A DNA stretch of 64,000 nucleotides from NCBI RefSeq assembly GCF_900091625.1, contig NZ_FMIC01000002.1, positions 1,116,001-1,180,000 of the forward strand. Direction: 5' to 3'. Of the stretch, positions 39,612-48,963 are shown piece after piece; within the stretch, counting starts at the first letter, position 1, and each line of letters opens with the position of its first letter. This stretch comes from Micromonospora peucetia. GTDB taxonomy: Bacteria > Actinomycetota > Actinomycetes > Mycobacteriales > Micromonosporaceae. The notes under the pieces are model-generated. The model did not search any database. It saw only the letters and a program-made list of their open reading frames with translations, and was not told the DNA's origin. Both the position numbers and the translations under genes were made by a program.

Positions 39612-40466
39612 TCAGTTGAACAGGTTGTAGAGCTCGGCCGGTGCCTCAACCACCTGGTCCGCCGGCGGCTTCTGCGCGGCGGTGGCACTGCCGTAGTCCG
39701 CGTACGTGATCTTGATGTCCTGCGCCTTCGTCTGGCCGGCGGCCGGGATCTGGATGACCATCTCGGTGAGCCGGCCCTGCGGGTCGAGCTTCGCGGTGAA
39801 CGGCACCGACTTCGCCTGCGCCCCGAGGGCCGTGATCACGGTCGGGTCCACCGAACCCGCCTCCGCCGCCTTCGACACGTCGATGGTGCCGGCGTACGCA
39901 CCCTCGCCCGTCTGGCGTACCTCCGTGATGCCCTGCGTCAGCACCTCGCTGCCGGCGGGATCGACCTTGTCGAAGTCGAAGCCGAGGTTCCGGTTGCCCT
40001 TGATCCGGGTCTGGTCCAGGTGCTGGTACTTGCCGAGGTTGAGCTTCTGCACGCCCGGCACACTGTTGGCGGTCGCGCCGCCGAGCTCGACCTTCACCCA
40101 GCTGTCCGGCTTGTAGTGGACCAGGTCGAGCTTCATGAACAGGTCGTCGGTCGGTTTGCCGACCGTCACCCGCATCTCGGCGCTCTGGGTGGGCTCGTGC
40201 ACCCGCCCCTCGGCGGTCGAGCCGACACCGGACATGGTGAACCGGAAGTTGCCGTTGCTGATCTCGCGGGTCGAGGCCAGCAGCGCCTGCTTGGCGTCAC
40301 CGGACCCCGGGGCCGCGCTGCCGGATGCCGCAGGCGTGCCGGACGCCGAGACGGTCGGGGTGGCGGACGATCCCGCCGTCGGGGTCCCGTCGGCGTTGCA
40401 GGCGGCCAGTCCGGGAGTGAACAGGGCGGCGGCCACCAGGCCGGCGCTCAGGCGTCGAACGGTCAT
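39612..40466 (-). CDS. LppX/LprAFG-type lipoprotein (paralogue 1)
   Basis: A 284-residue lipoprotein of the LppX/LprG family, whose members bind lipids in a hydrophobic cavity and carry them across the envelope in mycobacteria. Signal peptide with lipobox L-A-A-C (Cys about 23), a Ser/Thr/Ala-rich linker (about 25-57), then the domain starting KQALLASTREISNGNFRF. GKYQHLDQ, EGAYAGTIDV and KITYADYGSATAAQKPPAD are shared with the next gene upstream. ATG 40466 has GGGAG 7-8 nt before it. In this strain lipids carried are unknown. Confidence 0.85.
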   Translation of the reverse strand: MTVRRLSAGLVAAALFTPGLAACNADGTPTAGSSATPTVSASGTPAASGSAAPGSGDAKQALLASTREISNGNFRFTMSGVGSTAEGRVHEPTQSAEMRVTVGKPTDDLFMKLDLVHYKPDSWVKVELGGATANSVPGVQKLNLGKYQHLDQTRIKGNRNLGFDFDKVDPAGSEVLTQGITEVRQTGEGAYAGTIDVSKAAEAGSVDPTVITALGAQAKSVPFTAKLDPQGRLTEMVIQIPAAGQTKAQDIKITYADYGSATAAQKPPADQVVEAPAELYNLFN

Positions 40467-40666
40467 GCGTGTCTCCCACGTGGGTCACCCGACGCACCTG
40501 TCGGCGGCCGGAACCGGGCGACGCACCACATCGGCTGCGCCGCGCGAACCCAGCGGGGCCGGCTGCCGGGGCGACCGACCCGGGTTCGCTCCACTCCTGT
40601 TCCCTGTCGCCGCGTCGCACAATCACCGTTGTGTCCGGTTGCCCCGGTCGGGTGACCCCGGAACGC

Positions 40667-40698
40667 GGAAACGGGGCGGCCGAGGCCGCCCCGTTTCC
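40667..40698 (-). terminator. 14-bp hairpin after lipoprotein paralogue 2
   Basis: Perfect arms 40667-40680 and 40685-40698 (GGAAACGGGGCGGC type) around CGAG, 12 nt past the minus-strand stop at 40710. A stable tetraloop terminator. Confidence 0.8.
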
Positions 40699-40709
40699 AC
40701 CGTCCGGTG

Positions 40710-41519
40710 TTAGTTCTTGAACATCTCGTAGGTCTCGTCGGACGCCTCGACCACCTTGTCGGCCGGCGGCTTCTGCGCGGCGGTGGCGCTGCCGTAGTCC
40801 GCGTAGGTGACCTTGATGTCGTGCGCCTTGGTCTCACCGGCGGCCGGCACCGAGATCACCAGCTCGGTGAGCCGGCCCTGCGCGTCCAGCTTGGCGGTGA
40901 AGGGCAGCGCCTTGGCCTGCGCGCCGAGGGCCTTGACCGTGTCGGCGTCCAGGGCGGAGGAATCGGTCGCGGCGGACGCGTCGAGCTTGCCGGTGTAGCT
41001 GCCCTCGGCGGTCTTCTGCACCTCGGTGATGCCCTTGGTCAGCGTCGCGCTGCCGGCCGGGTCGACCTCCTCCATGTAGCGGCTGAGCTCGCCGGCGCCC
41101 TTGACCTTGGACTGGTCGAGGTGCTGGTACTTGCCCTTCGTCTTCTCCGCGCCCGGGATCATGGCGCCCAACTCGCCGAGGTCGAGCATCACCCAGCTGT
41201 CCGGCTCGATGTAGATCAGCTCCATGCCCATCGACGTGCCGGAGCCGTCGTCGAACTTCATGCTGAACTGGGCGCTGTTGCTGGGCTTGTGCACCAGGCC
41301 CTTGCCACTCAGGCCGTCGCCGGACAGCGTGAAGGTGAAGTTGCCCTTCTCGATCTCCTTGGTGGAGGCGAGCAGCGCCTCCTTCGGGTCCGCCGGAACG
41401 GCCACCTCGGACGAGCCGCCGCCGGCAGCGGGCTCGGAGGCGTCCGACTTGCAGGCGGTCAGGCCGGGAACCAGCAGCGTGGCGGCGAGCACGCCGATAC
41501 TCCACCGTCGAATGTTCAC
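40710..41519 (-). CDS. LppX/LprAFG-type lipoprotein (paralogue 2)
   Basis: A 269-residue lipoprotein with lipobox L-T-A-C (Cys about 23), a short linker and the LppX/LprG-type domain: KEALLASTKEIEKGNFTFTLSG, KGKYQHLDQSKVKG, EGSYTGKLDAS, IKVTYADYGSATAAQKPPAD. It is clearly a paralogue of the gene at 39612-40466 and lies just upstream of it in the same direction, so a local duplication is likely. A terminator separates the two, so expression may differ. GTG 41519 has GAGAG 6 nt upstream; an earlier start would spoil the signal peptide. Confidence 0.85.
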   Translation of the reverse strand: MNIRRWSIGVLAATLLVPGLTACKSDASEPAAGGGSSEVAVPADPKEALLASTKEIEKGNFTFTLSGDGLSGKGLVHKPSNSAQFSMKFDDGSGTSMGMELIYIEPDSWVMLDLGELGAMIPGAEKTKGKYQHLDQSKVKGAGELSRYMEEVDPAGSATLTKGITEVQKTAEGSYTGKLDASAATDSSALDADTVKALGAQAKALPFTAKLDAQGRLTELVISVPAAGETKAHDIKVTYADYGSATAAQKPPADKVVEASDETYEMFKN

Positions 41520-41631
41520 AATTGTCTCTCTTCGCGAAACGGAAAGCACCCGACCAACCAGGGTCGCCGGGCAGTGGGCCGGGGCAGCGTAGCCGATCCC
41601 CCCGACGTCTGGGGGGCAGCGGCGGAGCCGG

Positions 41632-42345
41632 CTAGCGGATCGCCCCGGCCAGCTGTCGCAGCTCGTTGTCCCGGGCGTCGCCGATCACGATCACCGTCCG
41701 GTCCGGTTCGAGCAGCACCAGCGCCTGCTCGTTGCCCCGGGCGGTGTAGCGCTGCCAGGTAAGCCCGCCCAGGTCGGTCTGGCCCTGCGGCTGCCCCTCG
41801 GCGGTCAGCTCGGTCGGCAGCAGACGCTCCGGCGGCACGCTGCTCTGCACCAGCTGGGCACCCCGACCCTCCGGAGTCAGGTAGCCGAGGCGGAGGCTCG
41901 ACCCGCCCTCGACGGTCTGGAAGTTCGCGGTGACCGTACGCCACCCGTCGTCCAACTCCGCCGGCTCGCTGACCGGGAAGGCGTTGGCGGCCCGCGCCGA
42001 CTCCAGGGCGGGCACCGGATCGACGGTCGACGGCTGGTCGCCGCCGAGGAACCCCCGGTAGAAGGCGAGCAGCAGGGCGATCGGGATCAGCAGCACGAGC
42101 AACGAGATCGCCATGTCCTTCGGCGAGCGTTCCGACTTGCGGGTGTCGACCGCGGGCGGCGGCGCGGGCCGCTCGCCGGTCTCCGCCGGGCCGTCTGGCG
42201 GAGCCGCCCGGGGAGCGTCGGCGGGCTCGACCAGCGCCGGCTCCCCCTCCGGTACGGCGGCGGTCCGGCTCGGGACGACCGGCGGCTGGCCGTCCGGCGG
42301 GGTCGAGTCGGCGGGTACGCGATCGGCAGGCTGTGCGGGTTCCAC
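41632..42345 (-). CDS. DUF4245 domain membrane protein
   Basis: A 237-residue protein with a Pro-rich cytoplasmic part (1-70), one membrane segment (about 78-98, [19 protein letters not shown]) and an extracytoplasmic DUF4245 domain (about 100-237: [62 protein letters not shown]). The family is actinobacterial; its role is unknown. It is divergent from glpX, as in M. tuberculosis (Rv1100/Rv1099c). GTG 42345 may be leaderless: GAAGAT lies 6 nt upstream, a weak -10. Confidence 0.85.
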   Translation of the reverse strand: MEPAQPADRVPADSTPPDGQPPVVPSRTAAVPEGEPALVEPADAPRAAPPDGPAETGERPAPPPAVDTRKSERSPKDMAISLLVLLIPIALLLAFYRGFLGGDQPSTVDPVPALESARAANAFPVSEPAELDDGWRTVTANFQTVEGGSSLRLGYLTPEGRGAQLVQSSVPPERLLPTELTAEGQPQGQTDLGGLTWQRYTARGNEQALVLLEPDRTVIVIGDARDNELRQLAGAIR

Positions 42346-42497
42346 CCTGCCATCTTCGCAGCCGCCCGACCGGCCGTATCCAGGCCATCACCGCCCCGGC
42401 CCGGCGCCGGGTGAGCCATCGTGTGAGGATCAGCGACAAAGCCGGCAGCGGCGACGCCGCACCCTGCCGCCCCGCAACGTCGCGAGGAGGAGCCGTC

Positions 42498-43529
42498 ATG
42501 ACGAACACCAGGACGCGGATCCCACAGGATCTCGACCGCAACCTCGCCCTCGACCTGGTCCGGGTCACCGAGGCCGCCGCGATGGCCGCCGGTCGCTGGG
42601 TCGGCCGGGGCGACAAGGAGGGCGGCGACGGGGCCGCCGTCGACGCCATGCGCAAGCTGATCAACTCGATCCAGATGCGCGGTGTCGTGGTGATCGGCGA
42701 GGGCGAGAAGGACAACGCCCCGATGCTCTTCAACGGTGAACAGGTCGGCGACGGCACCGGCCCGGAGGTGGACGTCGCCGTCGACCCGGTCGACGGCACC
42801 ACGCTGATGAGCAAGGGCATGCCGAACGCGGTGGCGGTGCTCGCCGTCTCCGAGCGGGGTGCGATGTTCGATCCGAGCGCGGTCTTCTACATGGAGAAGC
42901 TCGCCGTCGGGCCGGCGTACGCCGACGTGGTGGACATCAACGCCGGGGTGGCCGACAACCTGCGCCGGATCGCCAAGGTCAAGGGCACCGACGTCTCCGA
43001 GGTGACGGTCTGTGTGCTGGACCGGAGCCGCCACGACGACCTGGTCACCCAGATCCGCCGGGCCGGGGCGGGCATCCGGTTCATCTCCGACGGGGACATC
43101 GCCGGCTCCATCGCCGCGGCCCGGGGCGAGTCGGGCGTCGACGTGCTGATGGGCATCGGCGGCACCCCCGAGGGCATCATCTCCGCCTGCGCGCTGAAGT
43201 GCATGGGCGGGGCGATGCAGGCCAAGCTCTGGCCGCGCGACGCCGCCGAGCGCGAGAAGGCGCTCGCCGCCGGACACGACCTGGACCGGGTGCTGGGCAC
43301 CGACGACCTGGTCACCGGGGACAACTGCTTCTTCGTGGCCACCGGCGTCACCTCCGGTGACCTGCTGCGGGGCGTCCGTTACCAGGCCGGCGGGGCGTAC
43401 ACCCAGTCGATCGTCATGCGGTCGAAGAGCGGGACGATCCGCGTGATCGACTCGTACCACCGGCTGGAGAAGCTGGCGCTCTACTCGGCGATCGACTTCG
43501 ACGGCCGTCCCCTGGCCGAGCAGGAGTGA
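42498..43529 (+). CDS. glpX: Fructose-1,6-bisphosphatase class II
   Basis: A 343-residue GlpX-type FBPase, the main gluconeogenic bisphosphatase of Actinobacteria. Metal and phosphate motifs are [50 protein letters not shown] and [20 protein letters not shown]. Length is normal. ATG 42498 has a GAGGAGG site; the frame upstream lacks one. The stop overlaps the GTG of the YdcZ-type transporter by 4 nt. Together with pckG it makes the gluconeogenic side of the pathway in this window. Confidence 0.96.
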   Translation: MTNTRTRIPQDLDRNLALDLVRVTEAAAMAAGRWVGRGDKEGGDGAAVDAMRKLINSIQMRGVVVIGEGEKDNAPMLFNGEQVGDGTGPEVDVAVDPVDGTTLMSKGMPNAVAVLAVSERGAMFDPSAVFYMEKLAVGPAYADVVDINAGVADNLRRIAKVKGTDVSEVTVCVLDRSRHDDLVTQIRRAGAGIRFISDGDIAGSIAAARGESGVDVLMGIGGTPEGIISACALKCMGGAMQAKLWPRDAAEREKALAAGHDLDRVLGTDDLVTGDNCFFVATGVTSGDLLRGVRYQAGGAYTQSIVMRSKSGTIRVIDSYHRLEKLALYSAIDFDGRPLAEQE

Positions 43530-44494
43530 GCCTCGCCGGGACGCCGGCCCCACTGGCCCCGTCGGCGACCCGCCGGATCGCCGGCGTGGGTCTCGCCACC
43601 GCCTCCGGGCTGGCCGTGGCCGTGCAGTCCCGGATCAACGGCGAGTTGGGCGTACGCCTGGCCGACGGGATCGCCGCCGCGGTGGTCTCGTTCGGGCTGG
43701 GCCTGCTGGTGCTGCTGGTGCTGGTCCCCGCCACCCGGGGTGGGCGACGGGGGCTGGCCGCCCTGCGCGGCGCGCTCACGGACGGCACGCTGCGGCCGTG
43801 GCAGTGCCTCGGCGGGGTGTGCGGCGCGTTCCTGGTCGCCACCCAGGGGCTGACCATCGGCACCCTCGGCGTGGCGGTCTTCACGGTGGCGGTGGTCGCC
43901 GGCCAGTCTGGCAGCAGCCTGGCCGTCGACCGGGCCGGGATCGGCCCGAGCGGCCGTCAGGCGGTCACCGGCCAACGGCTGGCCGGCGCGGCGCTGACCG
44001 TGGTCGCGGTCCTGCTGGCCGTCGGCGACCGGCTCGGCGACCCGGGCACTCTCGGGCTGGCCCTGCTGCCGCTGCTCGCCGGGGTGGGCATCGCCTGGCA
44101 GCAGGCGGTCAACGGCCGGGTACGGATGGCCGCCGGCAGCGCGCTGACGGCCACGCTGGTCAACTTCACGGTCGGCACGGTGGCCCTGCTGGTCGCGTTC
44201 GCCGTCAACGTCGCCGTACGCGGCTGGCCGGCGGGCAGCCCGCCGGCCGAGCCCTGGCTCTATCTCGGTGGGCCGATCGGGATCGTGTTCATCGCGATCG
44301 CCGCCGCGATCGTCCGGTTCACCGGCGTGCTGCTGCTCGGCCTGGCCACGATCGCCGGGCAGATCGTCGGCGCCGTACTGCTGGACCTGCTGCTGCCCAC
44401 GGCGGCCTCCCGCCCGGGGCCGGTCACCCTGCTCGGCGCGGCGCTGACCCTGGCCGCGGTCCTCGTCGCCGCCCTCGCCCCACCGCCCCGCTGA
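43526..44494 (+). CDS. DMT-type transporter of the YdcZ (DUF606) family
   Basis: A 322-residue membrane protein with about ten helices, arranged as two five-helix YdcZ halves: the first starts [24 protein letters not shown], the second [15 protein letters not shown]; both share the Q-x-x-x-N-G-x-[LR] signature. Substrates of YdcZ proteins are not known. GTG 43526 overlaps the glpX stop by 4 nt, which gives translational coupling. Its last 71 nt overlap the convergent gene at 44424-46040. Confidence 0.85.
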   Translation: MSLAGTPAPLAPSATRRIAGVGLATASGLAVAVQSRINGELGVRLADGIAAAVVSFGLGLLVLLVLVPATRGGRRGLAALRGALTDGTLRPWQCLGGVCGAFLVATQGLTIGTLGVAVFTVAVVAGQSGSSLAVDRAGIGPSGRQAVTGQRLAGAALTVVAVLLAVGDRLGDPGTLGLALLPLLAGVGIAWQQAVNGRVRMAAGSALTATLVNFTVGTVALLVAFAVNVAVRGWPAGSPPAEPWLYLGGPIGIVFIAIAAAIVRFTGVLLLGLATIAGQIVGAVLLDLLLPTAASRPGPVTLLGAALTLAAVLVAALAPPPR

Positions 44495-46040
44495 CCGGGT
44501 CGGCGGACGCGTTGACCAACCGGGCCGCCCGCCAGCCCAGCAGGAGCCCCGGCACGGTGGCCGCCACGGCGAGCAGCACTGCCGTGCGGGTGTACGCGGG
44601 CCGGCCGTAGAGCCAACCGACCAGCGGCAGTGCGGTCAACGCCAGGGTCAGGGCGGCGGCCAGCAGCACCTCCAGGGTCCACCGCCGGCGCGCGCCGCGC
44701 AGGCCGGTCGGCGCCAGGACGGAAAGCAGCAGCAGGGGAAGCAGGACCGCGGCCAACGCGACGAGACTCAACTCCCGGGTGAACAGCGGGTCCGACCAGG
44801 TCGTGGCCAGCAGTACCCAGGCGGCACTCCCGAGCGCCGCCAGGGGGAGGGGCTGCCAGCGGGTGGCGCCTCTCCGCAGCCCCACCCGCACACCCGACAC
44901 GGCAAGCACCGACACGGCCAGCGTGAGCCCCAGGGCCAGGGCCAGGAGCAGATCATCCTGCCGGTCCGCCGGGGTGCTCCGGCCGAGTGCCGGCGGCCGC
45001 CCGTCGAACGGGTATCCACCCTTGCGGGCATCGACGAAGCCGAGCCGTTCCCAGGCCCCGTCGGGCCGGCGGATGGCGAACCCGTCCCGGCCGTTGGCCA
45101 CCAGCACCACGTGCCGGCCGTCGCCGGTGTCCCGCACGGTCAGCTCCTGCGTGGCGATCCGCTCCCCACGCGGCCCCGGGTCCGGGTACTGCCGGCGGAG
45201 GACAGCCCGTTGCGCCTCGGTTGCGCCCCAGGCCGGGCGCCAGCTCCGACCCGCGTCGTCGCTCTGTTCCACGGCGAGCCGGCCGGGGACCACCCGGTAA
45301 CAGCCCGTCGGCGTGGCGGTCGAACAGCTCCGGCTGACGGGGCCGGCGACCAGCCCGTTCCTACCGGCCAACGCGTCAGCCTCGCCCGGTGTCGGATCGC
45401 GCCACGTCGCCCCGGCGTCGTCGCTCACCTGCCAGCCGGTTCCGAAGACATGCGTGTCGTAGCCGGAACTGGTGCCGGCCGCCAACTGTTCGCCGAGGAC
45501 CACCGCCCGGACGGCGTCGGGGTAGTGGACGGGGCTGGTGGCCGCCACCGCCAGCGTCGCCGCCGGCAGCAGCACCACCAGGCGGACCAGCCGCGCCGAG
45601 CGCCCCCGCACCGGTTCGCGCCGCGCCCGCAACCAGCTCCACCACGCGAGGGCCAGCGCCGGCAGGGCGAGCAGGTCGGTGCGGTCCGCCCGGATCAGCG
45701 ACGGCCCGCTGACCACGCTCCACGCCGCGGAGACCACCGCGGCGGCGTACCCGCTGGACTTGACGATGGTGAAGCCTGCGGCGACGAGACCGAGCCCGAC
45801 CGCGACGGCGCCGCGGGCCGGCAGCCGTGGCGCCAGCAGCGTGAGCAGCACCGCGACCAGCGGCGGCGCGAGGACCAGCCCGGCGACGTCGCTGAGCTTC
45901 CCGGTCAGCAGGCCGGGAAAGGCCGCCTTGAGCAGGTGGTCGTTGACCACGAGCAGGACGAGAGCGACGACCGTCGCGGGGTGGCCCAGCCAGGCCAGGG
46001 TCGCCGGGGCGCCGTCGCGGTGCCGGGGTGGGGCGCTCAT
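44424..46040 (-). CDS. Polytopic membrane protein with extracellular Asp-box domain
   Basis: A 538-residue protein. N-terminal helices (about 18-175, five segments), an extracytoplasmic domain (about 180-355), then four to five helices (about 365-510) and an Arg-rich tail. The outer domain has two Asp-box-like motifs, SDDAGATW (about 210) and SDDAGRSW (about 265), as in sialidase/BNR beta-propellers. Function unknown. ATG 46040. The 3' end overlaps the YdcZ gene by 71 nt on the opposite strand; the overlap encodes the basic tail, so translation to that point is less certain. Confidence 0.75.
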   Translation of the reverse strand: MSAPPRHRDGAPATLAWLGHPATVVALVLLVVNDHLLKAAFPGLLTGKLSDVAGLVLAPPLVAVLLTLLAPRLPARGAVAVGLGLVAAGFTIVKSSGYAAAVVSAAWSVVSGPSLIRADRTDLLALPALALAWWSWLRARREPVRGRSARLVRLVVLLPAATLAVAATSPVHYPDAVRAVVLGEQLAAGTSSGYDTHVFGTGWQVSDDAGATWRDPTPGEADALAGRNGLVAGPVSRSCSTATPTGCYRVVPGRLAVEQSDDAGRSWRPAWGATEAQRAVLRRQYPDPGPRGERIATQELTVRDTGDGRHVVLVANGRDGFAIRRPDGAWERLGFVDARKGGYPFDGRPPALGRSTPADRQDDLLLALALGLTLAVSVLAVSGVRVGLRRGATRWQPLPLAALGSAAWVLLATTWSDPLFTRELSLVALAAVLLPLLLLSVLAPTGLRGARRRWTLEVLLAAALTLALTALPLVGWLYGRPAYTRTAVLLAVAATVPGLLLGWRAARLVNASADPVSGAVGRGRRRGPRPGSAPRRAG

Positions 46041-46106
46041 CGGCCCACGATCACAGCCACCGATCTCGATTTGGGCACGGCCGGGGCAGCATCCGGTACC
46101 GGTGCG

Positions 46107-47075
46107 TCAGGTGCCGTCGGAGGAGTGCCCGGGGAACAGGTGCGCGCTCGGGTCGATGGCCACCGCCGCGTTGTTGACCGCCGTGGCGGCCTCGCCGAAG
46201 CCGGTCGCGATCAGCCGCACCTTGCCCGGGTATTCGGTGATGTCGCCGGCCGCGAAGACCCGGGGCAGGTTCGTGGCCATCGCGCTGTCGACCAGGATGT
46301 GCCGGCGGTCCAACCGCAGCCCCCACCCGGCCAGCGGGCCGAGGTCGGCGGTGAAGCCGAGGGCGGCCACCACCGTGTCCACCGGCAGCAGTTCCGCCGC
46401 GCCGCCGCGTACGGTGATCTCGGCCCCGGTGACCGCGCCGTCGCCGTACAGCCCGGTCACCTCGGCGTTGACGATCACCCGCACCGGCAGCTCCAGCACC
46501 CGGGCGACGGTGGCGGCGTGGGCCCGGAACTTCTCCCGCCGGTGCACCAACGTCACCGAGCGGGCCAGCGGCTGGAGCGTCGACGCCCAGTCGAACGCGG
46601 AGTCGCCGCCGCCGACGATCAGCACGTCCCGGTCGGCCAGTTCCGTCGGCTGCGGTACGAAGTAGACGATCCCGGTGCCGACGAAGTGCTCCGCCACCGG
46701 CAGCGGGCGGGGCGTGAAGCTGCCCAGCCCACCGGTGACGATCACTGCCCCGCACCGGAGCTGCTCGCCCCCGGCGAGACCGAGCACCGGCCGCCCGTCG
46801 GCGTACGAGAGCTTCTCGGCGCGCGCGCCGAGCAGGTAGCACGGGTCGAAGGGAGCCGCCTGGGCGACGAGGTTGGCCACCAGGTCCCGCCCCTTGACCG
46901 CCGGGAAGCCGGCCACGTCGTGGATCAGCTTCTCCGGGTACATGGCGGTGATCTGACCGCCGGGCTCGGGCAGCGCGTCGACGACCGCGACGGAGAGCCC
47001 GCGGAATCCGGCGTAGTACGCCGCGAAGAGCCCGGCCGGACCGGCCCCGATCACCGCGACATCGACCTCGCGCAT
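46107..47075 (-). CDS. Ferredoxin-NADP+ reductase, thioredoxin-reductase-like (YumC type)
   Basis: A 322-residue FAD flavoprotein, electron transfer between NADPH and ferredoxin. FAD motif GAGPAGLFAAYYAGFRG (about 10-26), the type signature PEPGGQITAMYPEK and DVAGFPAVKG, NADPH loop GGGDSAFDWA and C-terminal FAD segment AAGDITEYPGKVRLIATGFGEAATAVNNA. There is no redox CxxC, so it is not a thioredoxin reductase. ATG 47075 was used; the site upstream (GGAAAG at 13 nt) is poor. No ferredoxin gene is adjacent. Physiological partner unknown. Confidence 0.88.
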   Translation of the reverse strand: MREVDVAVIGAGPAGLFAAYYAGFRGLSVAVVDALPEPGGQITAMYPEKLIHDVAGFPAVKGRDLVANLVAQAAPFDPCYLLGARAEKLSYADGRPVLGLAGGEQLRCGAVIVTGGLGSFTPRPLPVAEHFVGTGIVYFVPQPTELADRDVLIVGGGDSAFDWASTLQPLARSVTLVHRREKFRAHAATVARVLELPVRVIVNAEVTGLYGDGAVTGAEITVRGGAAELLPVDTVVAALGFTADLGPLAGWGLRLDRRHILVDSAMATNLPRVFAAGDITEYPGKVRLIATGFGEAATAVNNAAVAIDPSAHLFPGHSSDGT

Positions 47076-47221
47076 GGGCGTACCGTCGCTTTCCGCTCAC
47101 GGATCAACGCGTGCTGATTCCGACGGTAGGGTCGGCGGTGCCCCCGGGCAAGCATGTCCCACCGGATCGCACGACACCGGCGCGTCGGCGCCGGCCGGTC
47201 GGCCCGCCGGCTTCGTGCGGG

Positions 47222-47875
47222 TCAGGGCATGGTGAGGGTGGACTCCGAGCGGTACGGCCCGCCGAGGTCGCCCCGGCGGCGGCGGAAGATGATCGCGGCG
47301 ACCACCCCGCCGAGCAGCCCGAACAGGTGCCCCTGCCAGGAGATCCGCTCGTCGGTGGGGAGGATGCCGACCAGCTGCCAGCCGTAGAGCAGGCCGACCA
47401 GCAGGAAGACCGCGAAGTTCCACCAGCTCCGTTCGACGATGCCCCGGGTCAGCAGGATGCCCAGGTAGCCGAAGATGACGCCGCTCGCACCGACGACGAC
47501 GGAGGTCGACGAGCCGGTGAACCACACCCCCAGCCCGCTGACCAGGATGATGACGAGCGTCGACCAGAGGAACCGGCGGGCACCGGCGGCGAGCACGAAG
47601 GTGCCGAGCAGGATCAGCGGGATGCTGTTGCTGTAGAGGTGGTCGAAGCCGTGGTGCAGGAACGGCGAGAAGAAGACCCCGTCGAGCCCGTCGATGCGCT
47701 TCGGGATGATTCCGGCGGTGGCGTCGAGGCCGAACGCGAGGCCCTGGTCGAGGGCCTCGATGAGGAACAGGAACGGCACCACCGCGCACATGGCGACGAA
47801 GGCCCGGCCGAGCGCGGCGTAGAACGCCTCGGTGCCGAACCGGTGCGGGTCGCCGCTTCCCGGGTGCAGGTTCAC
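47222..47875 (-). CDS. Rhomboid family intramembrane serine protease
   Basis: A 217-residue membrane protein of six or so helices. Catalytic Ser131 in VVVGASGVIFGYLG and His183 in WQGHLFGLLGG, with His/Asn oxyanion candidates in FDHLYSNSIPLILLG near 77-91, so it is likely an active rhomboid. It cleaves transmembrane substrates within the membrane. GTG 47875 has TAGCTC 7 nt upstream, perhaps a leaderless -10. Substrates unknown. No fused domain. Confidence 0.9.
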   Translation of the reverse strand: MNLHPGSGDPHRFGTEAFYAALGRAFVAMCAVVPFLFLIEALDQGLAFGLDATAGIIPKRIDGLDGVFFSPFLHHGFDHLYSNSIPLILLGTFVLAAGARRFLWSTLVIILVSGLGVWFTGSSTSVVVGASGVIFGYLGILLTRGIVERSWWNFAVFLLVGLLYGWQLVGILPTDERISWQGHLFGLLGGVVAAIIFRRRRGDLGGPYRSESTLTMP

Positions 47876-47939
47876 CCGTCAAGAGCTATCAGGTGATGGG
47901 CTCCGCCGCCACTTCTGCGGCGATCCTTACCCGGAACGA

Positions 47940-47979
47940 CGAGGGCGGGGTGTGTGGACGTCCACACACCCCGCCCTCG
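47940..47979 (-). terminator. 19-bp hairpin after the transglycosylase gene
   Basis: Arms 47940-47958 and 47961-47979 (CGAGGGCGGGGTGTGTGGA type) form a perfect palindrome, 8 nt past the stop at 47988 on the minus strand. A strong terminator. Confidence 0.85.
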
Positions 47980-47987
47980 AACGTCGG

Positions 47988-48686
47988 TCAGTACCAGCCC
48001 ACGTCCTGGGAGTGCGCCCAGGCCTTGCAGGGCGTGCCGTAGCGGCCCTCGATGTAGCCGAGGCCCCACTTGATCTGGGTCGCCGGGTTGGTCTGCCAGT
48101 CGCTGGCGACGGAGCCCATCTTGCTGCCCGGCAGCGACTGCGGGATGCCGTACGCCCCGGACGAGGAGTTGCGGGCCTTGTGGTTCCAGCCGCTCTCCTT
48201 GTTCCACAGCTTGTTCAGGCAGGGGAACTGGTCCATCCCGAAGCCCGCCTTCACCATGAGGGCGCAGCCGACCTCACGGTTGCCGCTGAACTCGGCGCAG
48301 GACGCCGGGATCGGCCCGTCGTACGGCTTGCTCTCGGCGGCCTTGGCGGCCTCGGCCTTGGCGGCGGCCTCGCGGGCCTTCTTCCGCGACGCGGCGGCGG
48401 CCTCGGCCTGGCGGGCGCGCTTCGCGGCCTCCTTGGCCGCCTCGGCCGCCCGCAGCTTCGCCTGGTACTCGGCGGACCGCTGCTTCGCGGACTGCACCTG
48501 GTGGGCGGCCTGCCGCTCGCGCTGGTACTCGAACTCTGCCTGCTCGACAGCGACGCCGACCTGTGCGGTCAGGCCCTGCTGCTGGGTCTGTCGGTCTTCG
48601 CCCAGGTATACGCCGCCGGCAACGCCCACTGAGAGCAGCGCGACAGCGGCCGTACGGGCGCCGAACCGGCTCCACAGCCGACTCAC
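47988..48686 (-). CDS. Secreted lytic-transglycosylase-like protein
   Basis: A 232-residue secreted cell-wall protein. A hydrophobic signal/anchor (about 11-28) is followed by an Ala/Glu/Lys/Arg coiled coil (about 45-120) and a C-terminal lysozyme-like domain with catalytic Glu164 in LWNKESGWNHKARN, then SSSGAYGIPQSLPGSKM and QIKWGLGYIEGRYG. It is expected to cleave peptidoglycan glycan strands. GTG 48686 has AAGGGA about 8 nt upstream; that site lies in the loop region of a short hairpin that also includes the start codon. A structured leader is suggested (48711-48819). Confidence 0.87.
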   Translation of the reverse strand: MSRLWSRFGARTAAVALLSVGVAGGVYLGEDRQTQQQGLTAQVGVAVEQAEFEYQRERQAAHQVQSAKQRSAEYQAKLRAAEAAKEAAKRARQAEAAAASRKKAREAAAKAEAAKAAESKPYDGPIPASCAEFSGNREVGCALMVKAGFGMDQFPCLNKLWNKESGWNHKARNSSSGAYGIPQSLPGSKMGSVASDWQTNPATQIKWGLGYIEGRYGTPCKAWAHSQDVGWY

Positions 48687-48710
48687 GAAGTGGTCCCTTC
48701 GTCGGGTGCA

Positions 48711-48819
48711 AGGACACGGCGCGGGGCGGCATTCCAGGTGGGATGCGTCCGCGCCGCAAGCGCCCCGACCCGGTGCCGGTCACAGCCGACGTACCCCGGT
48801 GGAGATGCTGGCGTGTCCT
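48711..48819 (-). promoter_or_regulatory. Possible structured 5' leader of the transglycosylase gene
   Basis: On the transcribed minus strand the ends pair (48812-48819 with 48711-48718, 8 bp) and enclose a nested stem (48761-48767 with 48722-48728) and a hairpin (48740-48746 with 48729-48735, 4-nt loop). A further 6-bp hairpin covers the start codon and its ribosome site. It lacks the conserved blocks of the ydaO c-di-AMP riboswitch. Not a match to any RNA class I know. Confidence 0.35.
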
Positions 48820-48963
48820 GTGACGAACGATCACCAACGATCTTCTCGGTACGTGGGCGCTCGTGGGACACCATCGCGCACAGTGGGACTGATGGGAAAC
48901 CAACAGCCTCAAATGTGACTTGCACCACAAAGAGAATGCCGACAAAACCCTACATAACGACCG

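Noticed and set aside
46107..47075. Thioredoxin reductase
   Set aside because: No CxxC active site, while the PEPGGQITAMYPEK signature points to ferredoxin-NADP reductase.
48687..48963. ydaO-type c-di-AMP riboswitch before the transglycosylase
   Set aside because: The conserved GGGTGAA and GACAGCT/ACCTC blocks are absent; kept only as a possible other structured leader.
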